64,000 bases of DNA from Lunularia cruciata (lineage: Eukaryota; Streptophyta; Marchantiopsida; Lunulariales; Lunulariaceae). This document shows, in pieces, positions 42,955 through 55,529 of this stretch (position 1 is its first letter; the number at the start of each line of letters is the position of its first letter). Made by a program: the position numbers and the translations under genes. The notes below the pieces were generated by a model, which was not told the origin of the DNA, searched no databases, and saw only the letters and a program-made list of their open reading frames with translations. The DNA lies in assembly GCA_948567375.1 (NCBI GenBank), contig OX419757.1:64604001-64668000 (forward strand), read 5' to 3'.

Positions 42955-44240
42955 TTTTTTTGTGATACCCATCATATTTTTGGTTTTGGTTTGTTTTGAG
43001 AGAAGAATTGTATTGTGAAGACAAATTAAAGCCAAATGGAAGGAAGTAGAGAAGAATTATGCATTTTGATCAAACCCAAGGAAGTAGATTTTGTATCAGA
43101 GGAAGAAGGAATCGGATTAGATTGGAGAATTTGACCCAAAAGAGGGTTGCTTTGCATCAGAATGAAGGTCAAAAGTCACAATTACTACGGGGGTTGTATC
43201 TCAATGATGACATGTCCAAATCTTTTGTGTTATATCTTGTTGGTGTATCTTCTCCTACCTAGAAAGTGCAATTTGGATACTATGGGTGGATGGATAAACC
43301 TATTGGATAGCATGAGCCCAAAAGTACAAAATTATGTTTGAGATAAGATTTTGACAAACAATAGTTCTTTGCTAGAAGGCAATGTTTCCTGCCTGGATCA
43401 TGTTCATCCAAAAATTATTCGTATAGAGCTGGATCACTGACTATTTTCCTTGGACAGTCAAGTCGTCAATAAGAAGAGGATTGGTGGAAGTTACATAAAG
43501 TCCTTGCTGACAAAAAACCAATGAGCTCCCAAGATACGCTTTGTCCCAGATTGAATGTATATTGGTGAAGATCAGATAAATTTTCAAACTTTCCATTGCC
43601 ACCTAAATCATAGAGTTTGGAGGTTTTTAGCATAAGTTACAAATATTTGAAGTTTTTGGAGTAAATGTAAGGTGACTTCGGGTTATAAAACTTTGGACTT
43701 ATATGACTTTGGGTCTATGCAACTTTGGGTCTACACTACTTTGGGTCTACACTGCTTTGGATCTACACAAATTCAGGTCTAGAGCCTTTGCCTCAAGACG
43801 AAGGTGACCCAGTCCGAGGTAGCCATACATCAGATGAAGGTGACTTCAAGGATCTTGCCCAAAGCATCTGAGGAAGTTAGAATAGGGAAAGAATATAGTG
43901 TTAGGATACCCATGACCTTAATTTCAGTTCAGACTCAAGATAGGATAGACTAGAAGAGGAAATTGTAGTAGTGGATGAATCCAAAGTGCAAGAACCGAGA
44001 AGGAGGAAAGCGAAGGATGGAAAATTGAATGATCTTTTGATTCATCTAAGAGATAGAGTAGATAGGAAGATGATAGAGGTAGGAGAAAATGTTTGTCTCA
44101 GATTAGACCTAGTAAACTCAGAATTAGAGAAAAATTGGAGTAGTGTGAAGGAAGATATTATGTCGAAAGTTGTAGAAGTAGGAGTGCAAGTGTCTTCGGG
44201 TGAATTACTTGAGGCATTAGAGAAGAGTGGGTTGTAGGAT
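42955..44240 (+). mobile_element. Family B fragment (B3): leader and end of the 3' frame
   Basis: 42960-43960 aligns with the reverse of 14260-13500. 43971-44237 (88 codons, LLIHLRDRVDRKMIEVGENV, then VGVQVSSGELLEALEKSG) matches 10951-11150. A short tandem array at 43676-43776 corresponds to 13780-13870. No LTR follows; a different repeat begins at 44266. Confidence 0.75.
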
Positions 44241-44265
44241 AAAGAAGTAGATAGATTACCCATGT

Positions 44266-44390
44266 CTTCAAGTGTACTTGGAGTCCATCTAGGTGAGCGG
44301 GATCTACTTGGATTACACCCTTGGTCTACTTGGGATGCAGCTAGAGGACGTATAGAGCTTGCAACTACTGTGGAGGGAGTTTTGTGGACC
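44266..44390 (+). repeat. Dispersed repeat shared with 33.59-33.71 kb
   Basis: About 120 bp match the 33.6-kb segment. It is joined on the left to family B and on the right to the family A PHD tail, so this stretch is a mosaic of three pieces within 150 bp. Confidence 0.7.
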
Positions 44391-44800
44391 ATGCCACCTC
44401 CCAAACATTGATGGTACTATGGACCCAAGCTTGGCATTTGTACATGCAGGCTTGAGGGGATGGCATATGGCATGTTTGACTCCTCCCTTCATGATGGTTT
44501 CTCAAGGATAATGCTTATGTCCTAGATGTACATGACCTATAGCTAGTTCATCCTTTATATGATATAGATTGTAGACAAGCAACTAACAATGGGGCTCAAT
44601 AGCACAAGGCCTCCTGATCTTTTGCCCACCATAGGGAATACCATATACTTGGACTAGATGGCTATTTGGAGTTAGAGGAACCTAACCGCCAACTAGGGCG
44701 GTGATTGTGGCACTTGAGAGTCCATGTATGACTTATGTGTGAGTTGTGCATCTATATTGTGTGTATGTTGTGTCGCGATGTATATATGAATGACAGAGCC
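44390..44800 (+). mobile_element. Family A fragment (A5): PHD tail remnant, 3' UTR, LTR head
   Basis: Matches 2230-2718 of A1 with an internal deletion that removes the first zinc-ligand pairs of the PHD finger. The LTR head begins at 44706 (tgtggcac) and stops at about 44800, the same +105 point at which other copies break. Confidence 0.85.
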
Positions 44801-47690
44801 TACATACCAATGGATTCTTCAATGTGCACTTGGGAATGGTAGTTGAACATCAGGTTATACAAGGATGAAACATAAGAGGTAAAATGGGTCTAAGTACCAT
44901 TTTAAATCTATCCTTCTACACATAAGATATCTGAGCTATTTTACAATATCATATTCCATAGTATTCTATTCAGGCTTTGCACTTCTGGCTCTGATGTAGC
45001 TATTGAACTCGTTGCTCGTTGGCAACACTATTGCACCAAGCACATCGGGATTACATGTTTTTCGAGAAATCCTGTCCAAATTTTATAACATGTTCATCGA
45101 TGCACAATATGGTGGACATCAAGCTACATCTAGAACAGCATGGTGCTTTTGTGCAAATGTTAACGAGCTCTTTATAAGTTTACTTTCTTCCATAGTTTGT
45201 TGACATCGGTAATGGACTATACCTTAAAATGGTTGCATTGATTCCTCTTTGTTATTATGTTTCAGACAGTTTATTGTTTTCCTTGTCGTGACAATATATA
45301 TTTTGGCTGCGATGATCCAGGAGGGAGGAGAAATTCATTACATATGCATTTAAGAAGGTTTCGCGAAGACAAAATAATAATTCATGTTCGAACTATTTAA
45401 TATATGTTTATATTTTTTTATTCTTCATTTTATTTCTTCAGCATCCTTGGTGACAGTAGGGAATATCATCTAAATTCTAACGAATGGACTCTCTGGATAT
45501 ACCCGACTTGAGATGTCAACCGACACAAACCTAGGTGTTGAGAAGTTTAAGAGGCTACCAGCACGCCGCAGGAGGTGTGAATTAAGTTATCCATTTATAC
45601 TTAGCAAAACGGTAATATCCGTTGCAATAGGGGGAACTCCAGCGTTCTATCACTCGACTGAAATTTTAATTACTATATACATCTAAGTAACCGGTACGCG
45701 ATGCCACATCAGGGATATTTCAAGTATTATTGGTACAAGTTTGCGCTATGTATTGACATGCTTACTACAACAGCCAATTTGGCGAATCATTAAGTGATAA
45801 TGCGTCTAATGTAGAGCCTATTAACACACGTGGATTGATGGATTAAATCTCTACTAGGCGTTTTCCAACACAATTTTCAACCTACCTACTCCTGTTCTCC
45901 GGATTTGCGAGGACAAACATCAAGCAACCATTAACATTTTATCTTTCAAATGAGACGACAGCCTATGCAAATGTCTATACACTAGTTTATGCCCGAAGAA
46001 ATTTTATAGTCTAGCTTATGTCTAAAGAAATTTCCATCAATGCTTCAATTATTCTTGATTTACCTTCGATCATTTAAGCTAAATCTCCGATACCACGGTC
46101 TCTGCCTTGTAACCTCGGCAATACCATGCCTCACGGAGGCACGCACAGTAAATAAAAGATGCAAATACTAGAGAACATAAAAGATGGAAATATTAGACGG
46201 TACAAGCTGGAGGATTCAATCGCCTGTTACCAGAGATATTATAAGAAAAAATATTCTTACTTGGAATCTTCCTATATATAAAAAGGAAACATAGTAAGAT
46301 TCTAAAAGAAATTAAGAAAAAGATTCAAGAAAATAGAAACTCATTCAATGATAGTCATCTCTCAATCGTTGGCATAATGAGTCGCATTACGGTGCTGAGG
46401 CCATCTCGCGACCATGATTTCGGGACTGTTCCATAACAAAAGTTATAAAATAACTATGAGCTATGGGAACGTGCTGCATAACTTTAATGAACGTTTAAAT
46501 TCTATGGTTTATTTTTGTCAATCGAGAGATTGTCTTTATGAAATATCTCATTATTATTGGGGCAATCTTCTCCATAGCGATCATAGCTACCAAACTGAAA
46601 CTAACAAGATAATTATGATGTAAGAAATGTTTTCTTATCCGTTATATCCAATTTGAGGACAATTCCAATATTGAGCAAAACCCACATCTATAAAAGAAAG
46701 TAAGATGTAGATCATTAATGGTTAAGTTCAAAATTATATTATAATATATAAAATAGTAGAGCTTTTGTTAATTCTTTTATTAAACACTAAAATCATACTT
46801 TTACATTTCATTTGTAAAAAGCAGCTCTAAACAGGATAATACGAGGAATTTATTTTGAAATAACTACTCAAGTATATTTATATATGTGGTGTAAATTTAA
46901 AACAATGTAACAGTTAACGGGGTAAAATTTGTCCGATTAATCTTGCAAGATGAATATATATAGTAAACTCTAATAACCTAGCATGATGAACAAGATAATA
47001 TGCTGTTATCTTCTTACAAATATGGTTCTACTCATCCACACACAAATGCTTTATTTAGATAAAGTTCTTAATTAAATAATAACAAGAACTATAAAAGCAC
47101 TATTCGTAAAAAATTGATGCGTATAATTTTCAATAATCTATGCCATTTACTTTACATACTCAAAAGATGCTCAATAGTATAATTATATGATATTACGAAC
47201 TATACAATATCTGAATGATGACCGATAATTATAAGGATAAATCCTTTTGCCAGCTAAGTCTTACTCATTTTCTTTGCATATCTCGTGCTTATGAAGGTGT
47301 ATGAGCTTGCAAGACTTCAGAATGAAAACTTTACAAATCTTGAGAGGAAATTATTATGGAACCAATCAAATAGAGATCTAAATAAGAGAAAAGCACGGTG
47401 TTAGCTAATGAATGATGCCATTTCCGTCTGCTGGTTCCCAATGAAAGTTTCCTCAAAACTTGGACATCAAAAGCTCAAGATGTAATCGACAATTCTAAAA
47501 GAAAGTTGTTGCTTTACACTCTCCTCTCTCTTTGTTGTCGGTGGTGCCATACAATCCACACTTTCTGTCAATTATTTAAATTGTTTCCAGAAAAAGAATT
47601 CAATAAATTCAAAAACTTGATTTTGTCAACTGATTTATATATGTAATATAGTGATGTAGTTTTGGTATCAATTGTGCCTTCTTGTGCAGA
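44801..47690. other. AT-rich noncoding stretch
   Basis: 2.9 kb without a convincing gene. 44870-44940 weakly resembles the LINE tail sequence at 47810-47890. The rest is unique within the window and may be original chromosomal DNA rather than transposon. Confidence 0.5.
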
Positions 47691-50600
47691 AAAGGTGAAT
47701 GTTAAAGGCAATTAAAAAGATCCCTTTCAGGTAAGAAAATACAAAAAGGCAACCGTGTAGAAAACACAAAGGATGGGAAGATCCATGAAGCCATACAGGT
47801 GAGACAAAAAAGGTAAAATAGGGCTAAGCCCCAATAGTGTCTATATGAGAAATCTGCCCTACTGCACCTAAGATATCCAAGCTATGCACGCCATACAATC
47901 AACAAACAAATGGAGCATCCAAAGAAGCATTACCTAGTGTGATTGCGCTCCTATGGACTGCACCAACCATTTCCCTTTGTAGAGCAATGGACACACACTA
48001 TCTAAAATATACTACAAAGTATGAGAGTGAGAGTGGTACTCCATGGCGCCTAACATGATAGACTCTTGCGCACTCCTTGACAAATGTGTCAAATGCATTG
48101 TCCCTTGCTCCATATAACTCCCAAGGCTAGAGGAACAAAGAGGTGACCTCATTACATACCCCTATACTTGGAGACCTTGCAAGCTGCTGCTGCACTCGTT
48201 GCCCATCCAAGGAGATGGGTAATCACTCATAGGGTCTGTAACCACAACATCTGCTACTATCACCTAATCATCTCAGACCAAGTATAAGTCTGCCTTGACA
48301 CATGTCATCTACAAAGCATATGAACGCTCACACCAAGCCAAGTATCCACTCTCTTGTGCCATAACAAACACTATGTCCCTAATAGCATAATGGGTAGCTA
48401 TCCTTTGTCCTCCAAAAGGACGTTGTGTCATATGGATTGTTGTTGCATCTTGTGTAGAACCACATTGACAAGTGAGTAACAAAGATGTAGATGGGTGGAC
48501 TAGACCTAGGTGAAACCTCATCGCTATAGAGAAAGTAGCTAGTGCGAGTTGGAATGCTCTAATGCATGATCAAGCTAGGATCCAAGAGAATGCACCCTTG
48601 CTGGAGCAAGAGCAAAGACGTGCTCTAGTAGCTTGAGGAATGGACTAGTCAACTAAGAGAGAATGTCGCATATGTTGACATTGTTGCTCCATCAAGGCAG
48701 ACTGTAAACCTTTAGTCCAATCTGACTATAGTGAAGCAAAAGATGGAAGGTCCTCGTGTGCCTATGGGCATAGACTATCTCTCATCTGCCACAATAACAT
48801 CGGAGAGAAAAGGATCCCTCCTCCACTTTGTCACATGAGTCTCCAAAAGTGGCCTATCAACAACCACAAAATAAGAGGAAAGTAGGGGTGCCCAAAGAGC
48901 CCAACTACCCAAAAATGCTATAAGTGCCATCTCCTCCATAGATAGAAAGCAAACCCTTCCACACTACATTGGTAAAGATCTATGTCTACATGCCAAATCC
49001 CTTGTCACACACTCAAATTTTTGTGATCCAATAATTTCACCAAAGACTCCCATAATACTCCTATCAAAGGCTCTCAAACATGATAGGCAGGTCAAGGAGG
49101 AAGGAACTGTGTAGAGGAGGTAAGTTGGTTGACAAGCAATACTAGAGGAAAGTATACCAAATTCCACCTATGGATCTCCTAATAATGGAAGGTCATCAAC
49201 ATGGAGAAAATCCTCTACAAGGGCAGTGTCTAAGAAGTGTGTGAAAAAATCCTCAAATCCTACTAGCACTCCAAGAACATGTAGTCTATCTATAAATGTG
49301 ATACACCCGTCTGGAAGCTCAAGGTGGGGAGGGATACCTAAAGAGGACCATGCCCTACACTTTGACACCTTGACTCTCAAGCCTACTAGATCTAGCTTGA
49401 TAGTCAAGTGGTCAAAGGCCTACCTAATCTGATCTACATGGCCTACAATGTGTGTATCATCCACCAAAGAGGGAAATACATAACTTGGCATGGACAAAGT
49501 AATAGATAAGAGAGCTCTAAAGTGAGCCATGGCAAATAAGGGTCCCCCTAAAGGATCCCCTTGACATGTACCAACAGCTGACTCCAAGATGGTGATTCCC
49601 TCTTGTGAACTACAATGTTGGTAGTAAAGGGAAGTAAGAGAGCCATAAAATGACCTCATAAAGGGAATAAGACTCGCCAAGGATCCAACAGCCTCTCTAA
49701 GCTCTCTAAAGATGGATTCTCATGAGACACTATTAAAAGTATTCTCAACATCCACCTATAGGACAACCCACTCTGGATGGATATCTAGGAGTGCCCTAAT
49801 GCCTAGAGATATAGCCTCACATCCTCTAGGTATAGCTACTCCAAACTGATGTGGATTGAGGTGCTATCAAAAGTGAGAATGATGTTGAAGGACAATGGTG
49901 TGGCTGACCAAATGCAAAAAGATCTCTCCAATAGCAATCAGTCTAATGCCCCCGGTGTCCTTCTCCATCACAAGAAGTCAATTAACACCTAATACCCAAC
50001 TAATAGACATAGGAATGTCTCCTCTTGCTATTGTTACAGCCACTTGAAACAACTTGATAGAACCACTAGATGGGTCATCTGCCTAAAAATAATGTCTAAG
50101 ATGCTCATATACCATCCCTAACAAATCTCTTGAGGAAAGAGGAGGGGCAATGAAAAATGCTTGGGGCAAAAGGGACCTATCAAGACATAAAGGCTACTCA
50201 AGTTGATAATCTAAGACCTTTAGTGGTAATCCTTGTCTTGCCGTAAAATGTAGTTAGCATGGGTAAGAGATAGTCTCATCAATAGGACTGGCCATAGACA
50301 AAAAGTGTAGCGCTCATGCTGCTCTACTAAACTCTCTTGCCTGACCCAATGTCCAACACCATCATAATCAAGTGAACTTTGTGGTATCCTATGGCAAGAC
50401 TTGTCACCTAAAACATGCAGTCCTAATAGACCCCTCTTGTAGGGCAGCCTAATTCCCCCATTCAAAATCAACAAAATCTAGCAGCCACCTCTCTATGCCC
50501 CAAATGTCCCCTTCTAGCATAACAAAGACACCATCAAGGGAGCAGGAGGAATAGGAACCATGCTAACTTGTCCAAGGACCACGTGCCAAAGGATCAAGTG

Positions 50601-50900
50601 GTAGGAAAAATCCTATCTAGCCTCATCATAGACATCATGTATGGGGTAGCGTATGGAATAGATGTGGACATGGAAAACTAGTCTCAAATAACCCCAAAAT
50701 GCAACCTGCCTAAGAAGCTAACCACTCCCATGACTCAATCGGTATCCCTAGAACTGTCAACAAAGGGATAGAGGAAGCGTGTGTAATCCCAAGTGTCATT
50801 GATGTGGATGTGATTGCTTGCCTCATGTGAGCATCCCAAGTGGTCTAATCATAGTCCTTGTGCATCCTTTCCATATGGGTCTTTACCCCTTGCAAGGTAC
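47690..50900 (-). mobile_element. LINE (non-LTR retrotransposon), decayed
   Basis: On the minus strand from right to left: an upstream coding remnant (50474-50220), a reverse transcriptase (about 49860-48960), a downstream domain (to about 48300) and a 3' untranslated end near 47690-47900. Related pieces lie at 14868-15042, 35031-35936, 62195-62700 and 63125-63280. The 5' limit is uncertain. Confidence 0.8.
48964..49860 (-). pseudogene. LINE reverse transcriptase core
   Basis: 49680-49420 reads FMRSFYGSLTSLYYQH, then GTCQGDPLGGPLFAMAHFRAL (the QGDPLxxxLF box of non-LTR RT), then FPSLVDDTHIVGH, where the usual (F/Y)xDD catalytic box appears as LVDD. 49407-49168 and 49167-48964 continue the thumb side (VKVSKCRAWS, then PTYLLYTVPSS). 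Two frame breaks are visible. It would prime reverse transcription at a nicked target. Confidence 0.85.
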
Positions 50901-51454
50901 AACGTCAATGACACACCGAGCATGTGTATCCCGAGCCGCTTTAGGTGGCCCCACATGCTGAGGTGTAGCCATGATTAGAACAAAAATAACGATAGTAACA
51001 TATGATGCTCTTCTCCATATCTCCCCATACCTGAAAAACCCAACCCCTCATATCCCAACTCACATGAAAAAATATAATCTCTCCAAACACTAAAAACTAT
51101 AAACTCTCATAATTTTCAATTTCCATCTCAAGAATTTTTAAATTAAATTCTCATGGAAGTCGATCATGAAAACCAAGAGATTAGAAATGAAAAGTCAAGA
51201 GCCATCACTCTCAATGTGTAATGATCACTCTAAACCCCAAAAAACCTAAAACCCCCCATAACTTTCTACTCAATTCTCCATAGTCTTCAATTTAGGTACC
51301 AATGGAACCAAAATTGAAAAAAAAACAGAATCTACTATTCACTCAAATGCTATATGCTAAAGAACCCTTAGACAATTCATGTCTTTCCCCTCACATCTCT
51401 CCCTCTCCCCTCCTTTCTCCACACTATCCCGAACTCTCCTAGAGACTAGCGATG
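50901..51454. other. Noncoding, nothing recognised
   Basis: No convincing gene. Confidence 0.4.
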
Positions 51455-52800
51455 AAGACATGCCAAAAAAATGGAATATGTGGACGACTCTAGTATCCAC
51501 TCAATCTTACTTTCCTCGTACATTAGGTATCTTACATAGACCGAGGGCACCGATCAAACCATCCTTATTGGAGGGTGTTCAATGATATCGATCTATGGAA
51601 AACTATGAATGAGAATAAAATAATTTCCAATAATAACATTTAAAATTTTGTAGCGAACGTGTTGTCTGCATTAAAAATGCAATACAGCACTTGCAATTGT
51701 CTCTTATAAAAAGAAAACATGCTGCATATAGGTTATTATTGTTGCTAAGTTTAAATAGACATTTTCACTCACCCATTAGTGCACGCTGGATACCATATAC
51801 TACTCTTGTTTATTGCAGATCGAATGCTATTAACATGGCTTATTTGTGATTAGTATATATTTTGCATAAGTGCAAGGCTGATGATGCACCATCTTGGAAA
51901 AGACTATTATGATGTTTTAAATGTTGCTTCGGATAATCATAGTAGATGTTTGCATCATTCCTTTTTTAAGTAGATATCGTCACGAATTAACAGGTGTTTT
52001 ACTTTTGCCAAACTTATGCGCTAACTCACCAACATACCCAATCTAAAATTTATCTGACAATATTTGCTGAAAGATTTCTGTATCATCAAGTTCAAAATAC
52101 TTATATGGTGAAGATTAGCGAGAGCTCCACTTGCGCTTCCAATACACTTCTCAACCTCCGGGCTCCTCCTGTGGTTCAATCATGAATTGCTTGAATTAGC
52201 ATAAAACATTAAGCTAATTAATAAGTTGATTATAATTCAAATGTAAGGGGAATGAAAAGAATATATGCCAGTTACGTGAACTCAAATATTGCTTACTGAA
52301 CTCACATTGCAGAATGATATAAGTTATACCTTCTCCAGAGCTTTAGCAGAAAATCACTCCGCGTAATTAGGTCCACATGTTTCCTCTGGATCCCCGGTAC
52401 CTAATTATAATGCCACTTTAAAATGCAAACCTGAAGACTTCTCCATGGTGCCAAAGCACTATCATACTAAGCCAAGCATAAGCGTGATGTGAACCTAATA
52501 TCATCTGGCCTTTTAAAATCTATCATTTTTGGTGATTTATTCCAAATCACTTCACTTCATAGACTATATGGTCCGAACAACTGACCGACCTCATGTCAAG
52601 AGATGGAAGGACAAACCAAATGTCCTTCCATCTCGGAGTTCCGTAACGGAAGTGGATGACCACCCATCAAGATTAATGGGACCCTTCATATACACAATCT
52701 ACTGTGATAAACGAACTTGTCCGTAAACTCCAAACATGAGTCGGAACAAGAGGAACTAAAAAACATTAACCAAGTTTCTGCAAATATGATACTTTTTCTT
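51455..52800. repeat. Old segmental duplication, left copy
   Basis: Matches 53675-54860 in the same order and orientation at an offset of about 2.2 kb, for example gtggacgactctagtatcca against gtggacgacgctagtatcca, and the segments around 52100-52200 and 54330-54420. Similarity is patchy. The short frames in both copies (ending CASNTLLNLRAPP and CASYTLLNLPALP) are related, but I do not recognise them. Confidence 0.75.
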
Positions 52801-53674
52801 ATATATTTATGAAAGGTCTTAAAATCATTCATGGGCCAACTTCAAATGCAGTTACGTGTGTTGTAAATGTTTTCGAAGCCATCCATAAAAGTTCAACAGA
52901 TTGACTATGGATCTCCCTTTCAGTCCAATTGAAACCCTAATGTTACTGTCCGTTCGATACGTAGTGTCAAGATCTTGAGTGAACCCCTACAATATCAAGA
53001 AATAAGTCAGATCATATTCCTCGATGGAAGAAGATGAACACAAGGATGATTAAAATGGAATTGATTCAAAATCACTTCATTCCATAGACTATAAAGAAAC
53101 ATTTCACATCGCCTTCTCTCGAGGGTGGTCAGATATGTCAAATCATATTATGCACCGAAATCTAAAGGGAGGGAAAAAAACCTCGACGACCAAGTCTATT
53201 ACTATCTTCTATTTTAATAAAAGGGATCTAATTGTTAAGACACATTTATTGTTTGATTGTATTCAGTACGCAGTTGGTTGTTGTTGTTGTTACAAAATAC
53301 AAGGTTGCTGGTGAAATCACACCGTCTAGAAAATGACGGTGGTGCTGGTAAAAGTTACAAACGACAACATCAAGTTTGTCTCGGATAATGATAAGACTTG
53401 CTTCCTTTTATTACGTTAAGATATGAATAAGTATCATATTTGTATGAATATTATAGTTTATCAATATAAACGATGAATAAGGTACAGTTGTCGAGGAAAC
53501 CGTTGTAGTTCTTGAAATACATTCTTGAGAAAGCGTTGTTTGAGAATACATTAATTGTTGTTTCTATGTTTATTTTCTTATATGATAGAGGATTCATACA
53601 GTTAGATTTAATATTGATCTGTACAGTTCGACTATATAACAATTGTTTGAAGCGAAAAGAGGTGTCACAGAGAC
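52801..53674. other. Noncoding spacer between the duplicated segments
   Basis: AT-rich. 53060-53090 repeats a short piece of 52545-52565. No gene seen. Confidence 0.45.
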
Positions 53675-54860
53675 GAATTTGTGGACGACGCTAGTATCCA
53701 CAAAATCTTTCTTTCCTGGCACTAGACATTCTAAAGAGAGCGGAGGGCATCTATTAAATCCTCCTTATTGAAGGATGGAAAGATAGTAATCCATGGAGAG
53801 CTATGAATGAGACTAGAATTGGATTCCAATGATAGCATCTTTTAAATTTAGCAAACGTGTTGTTTTACTTTGAAACTGCATTCCCGCATTTTCAATTCAA
53901 TTTAGAACTTGTTGCAAAGAGGGTTTTATATTTCCCACGTTTTACAATCCCATTTGCACTTACTCACTAGTACACGCTGGATACCATATACAGCTGCAAG
54001 CTTGTTGCAATATCGATGCTATTGAAAGGGCTAACTGTGAGGAGTATATATTTGGTTCTTTTAGCATAAGAACAACGGTGCAGATACAACATCTTGGAGA
54101 AGCCGGTGTGCTAGTATGGTGTTTTGCATATGGGCTCGAATCATCATAGTAGATGCTCGCATCATTCCATTTTCAGGATAGCTATGATCACGAATGAGAA
54201 GATATTTAAGTTGGTGCAGTTTATGCGCTACCATGAAATCACTGATATATCCAATCTCAAATTTATTTGATATTCCTTATTACTTGAAGTACTTACGTAT
54301 CATAAACTTTCAAAATCTATATGGTGAAGATTGGCGAGAGAGGAGTAAGGAACCCATTTGCGCTTCTTATACACTTCTCAATCTTCCAGCTCTTCCTGGA
54401 GTTTCATCTTGAGTTGCTTGAACTAGCATAAAATATAAAGCTGAGAAGAAGATTATAATTATAGTTTGATATTGAGTTGCTTAAATTCTCATCAAACATA
54501 AACCTAACAAAGTGAACTATAATTTGAATTCAAGTTCTCATAAAACATAAAGCTAACAATGTTGATAATAATTCAAGATCAAGAGGACAGGAAAGAACAT
54601 ACGAGAGAGTTGCGTGAACTCCAATAATACACACTTGAATATGCGAAGCTGCAAAACTTTCCCGCTTGCCAAAGCATACTAAGCTAAACTTGAGTACTGA
54701 TTGAACCTAATTCCCTCTGCTTTCTCAAACTTTATCATTTCCAGGGATATTTCAAATCACATTCACTTAATAGACTGTATGCAAGGACCAACTGACCAAC
54801 TTCATGGTCAACACGTGAAGAGAACGAAATGTGCCCAGAGCCTCCACAACGCAATTTACT
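53675..54860. repeat. Old segmental duplication, right copy
   Basis: Second copy of the block at 51455-52800. It lies directly downstream of the receptor gene's 3' end. A tandem arrangement next to an NLR fits duplication of receptor loci, but no receptor coding remnant is seen in either copy. Confidence 0.75.
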
Positions 54861-55529
54861 AGATACATGTATTGGAAAGTGCAGTCACATTGGAACCGAA
54901 CGAGTTGCATAACCACACACTCCTCGAAAAAACTGGATAATGTTGGATATTAAGCTTGATGCAAGTCCCATTCCCCCGAAATACGCGTCAGATAATGTAA
55001 ACTTGGCAGGAAGAGTTTGGCGATATTCATTTCACATACCGTGGGCAGGAAGTGATGTATGGGGTTACAGAGAATTGTTTTTTACTGAAACATTGGAATA
55101 TTTACTCTGGTGGAAAATTATAACGAGGATCAAAAATTAGATCTTACTTCTGGTAGTAAACAGGTTAATATATAAAAAGAAATTAGAAAAGAGAATACCT
55201 GGAAATTCGACTATTTGTATATTTAATGTTATAAATTTTGAAGACGACCAAAAACAAGTGACGTTAACAAAATAACAAGCAATAATAAAAGTAACAAAGT
55301 GCATGCATAACTAAATAAGCAATAAAAAGAAGTAAACTTCAGATGATTACAAGAGAAAACTTTCTATACATTTATTATACTTTCAGTTTACCTCAAAAGT
55401 CTGTCTAATACTTTTTATTTTCTCTGAAGACATGGACATTGCAGAGTGCTCTACACAACACAAAAACCTTTCATTACTATTTCCAATGCTGATTCAGCAA
55501 ATTGAATCCTTGCATGCGTGTACATTGCT
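54861..55529. other. Downstream region of the receptor gene
   Basis: Noncoding, AT-rich. It should contain the 3' untranslated region and polyadenylation signals of the gene ending at 55530. I cannot place them with certainty. Confidence 0.4.

Noticed and set aside
42818-43024. 68-codon minus-strand frame with YEPGDVVAYV
   Set aside because: Overlaps the methyltransferase remnant and the family B leader; no homologous frame in the parallel leader at 14.26 kb.
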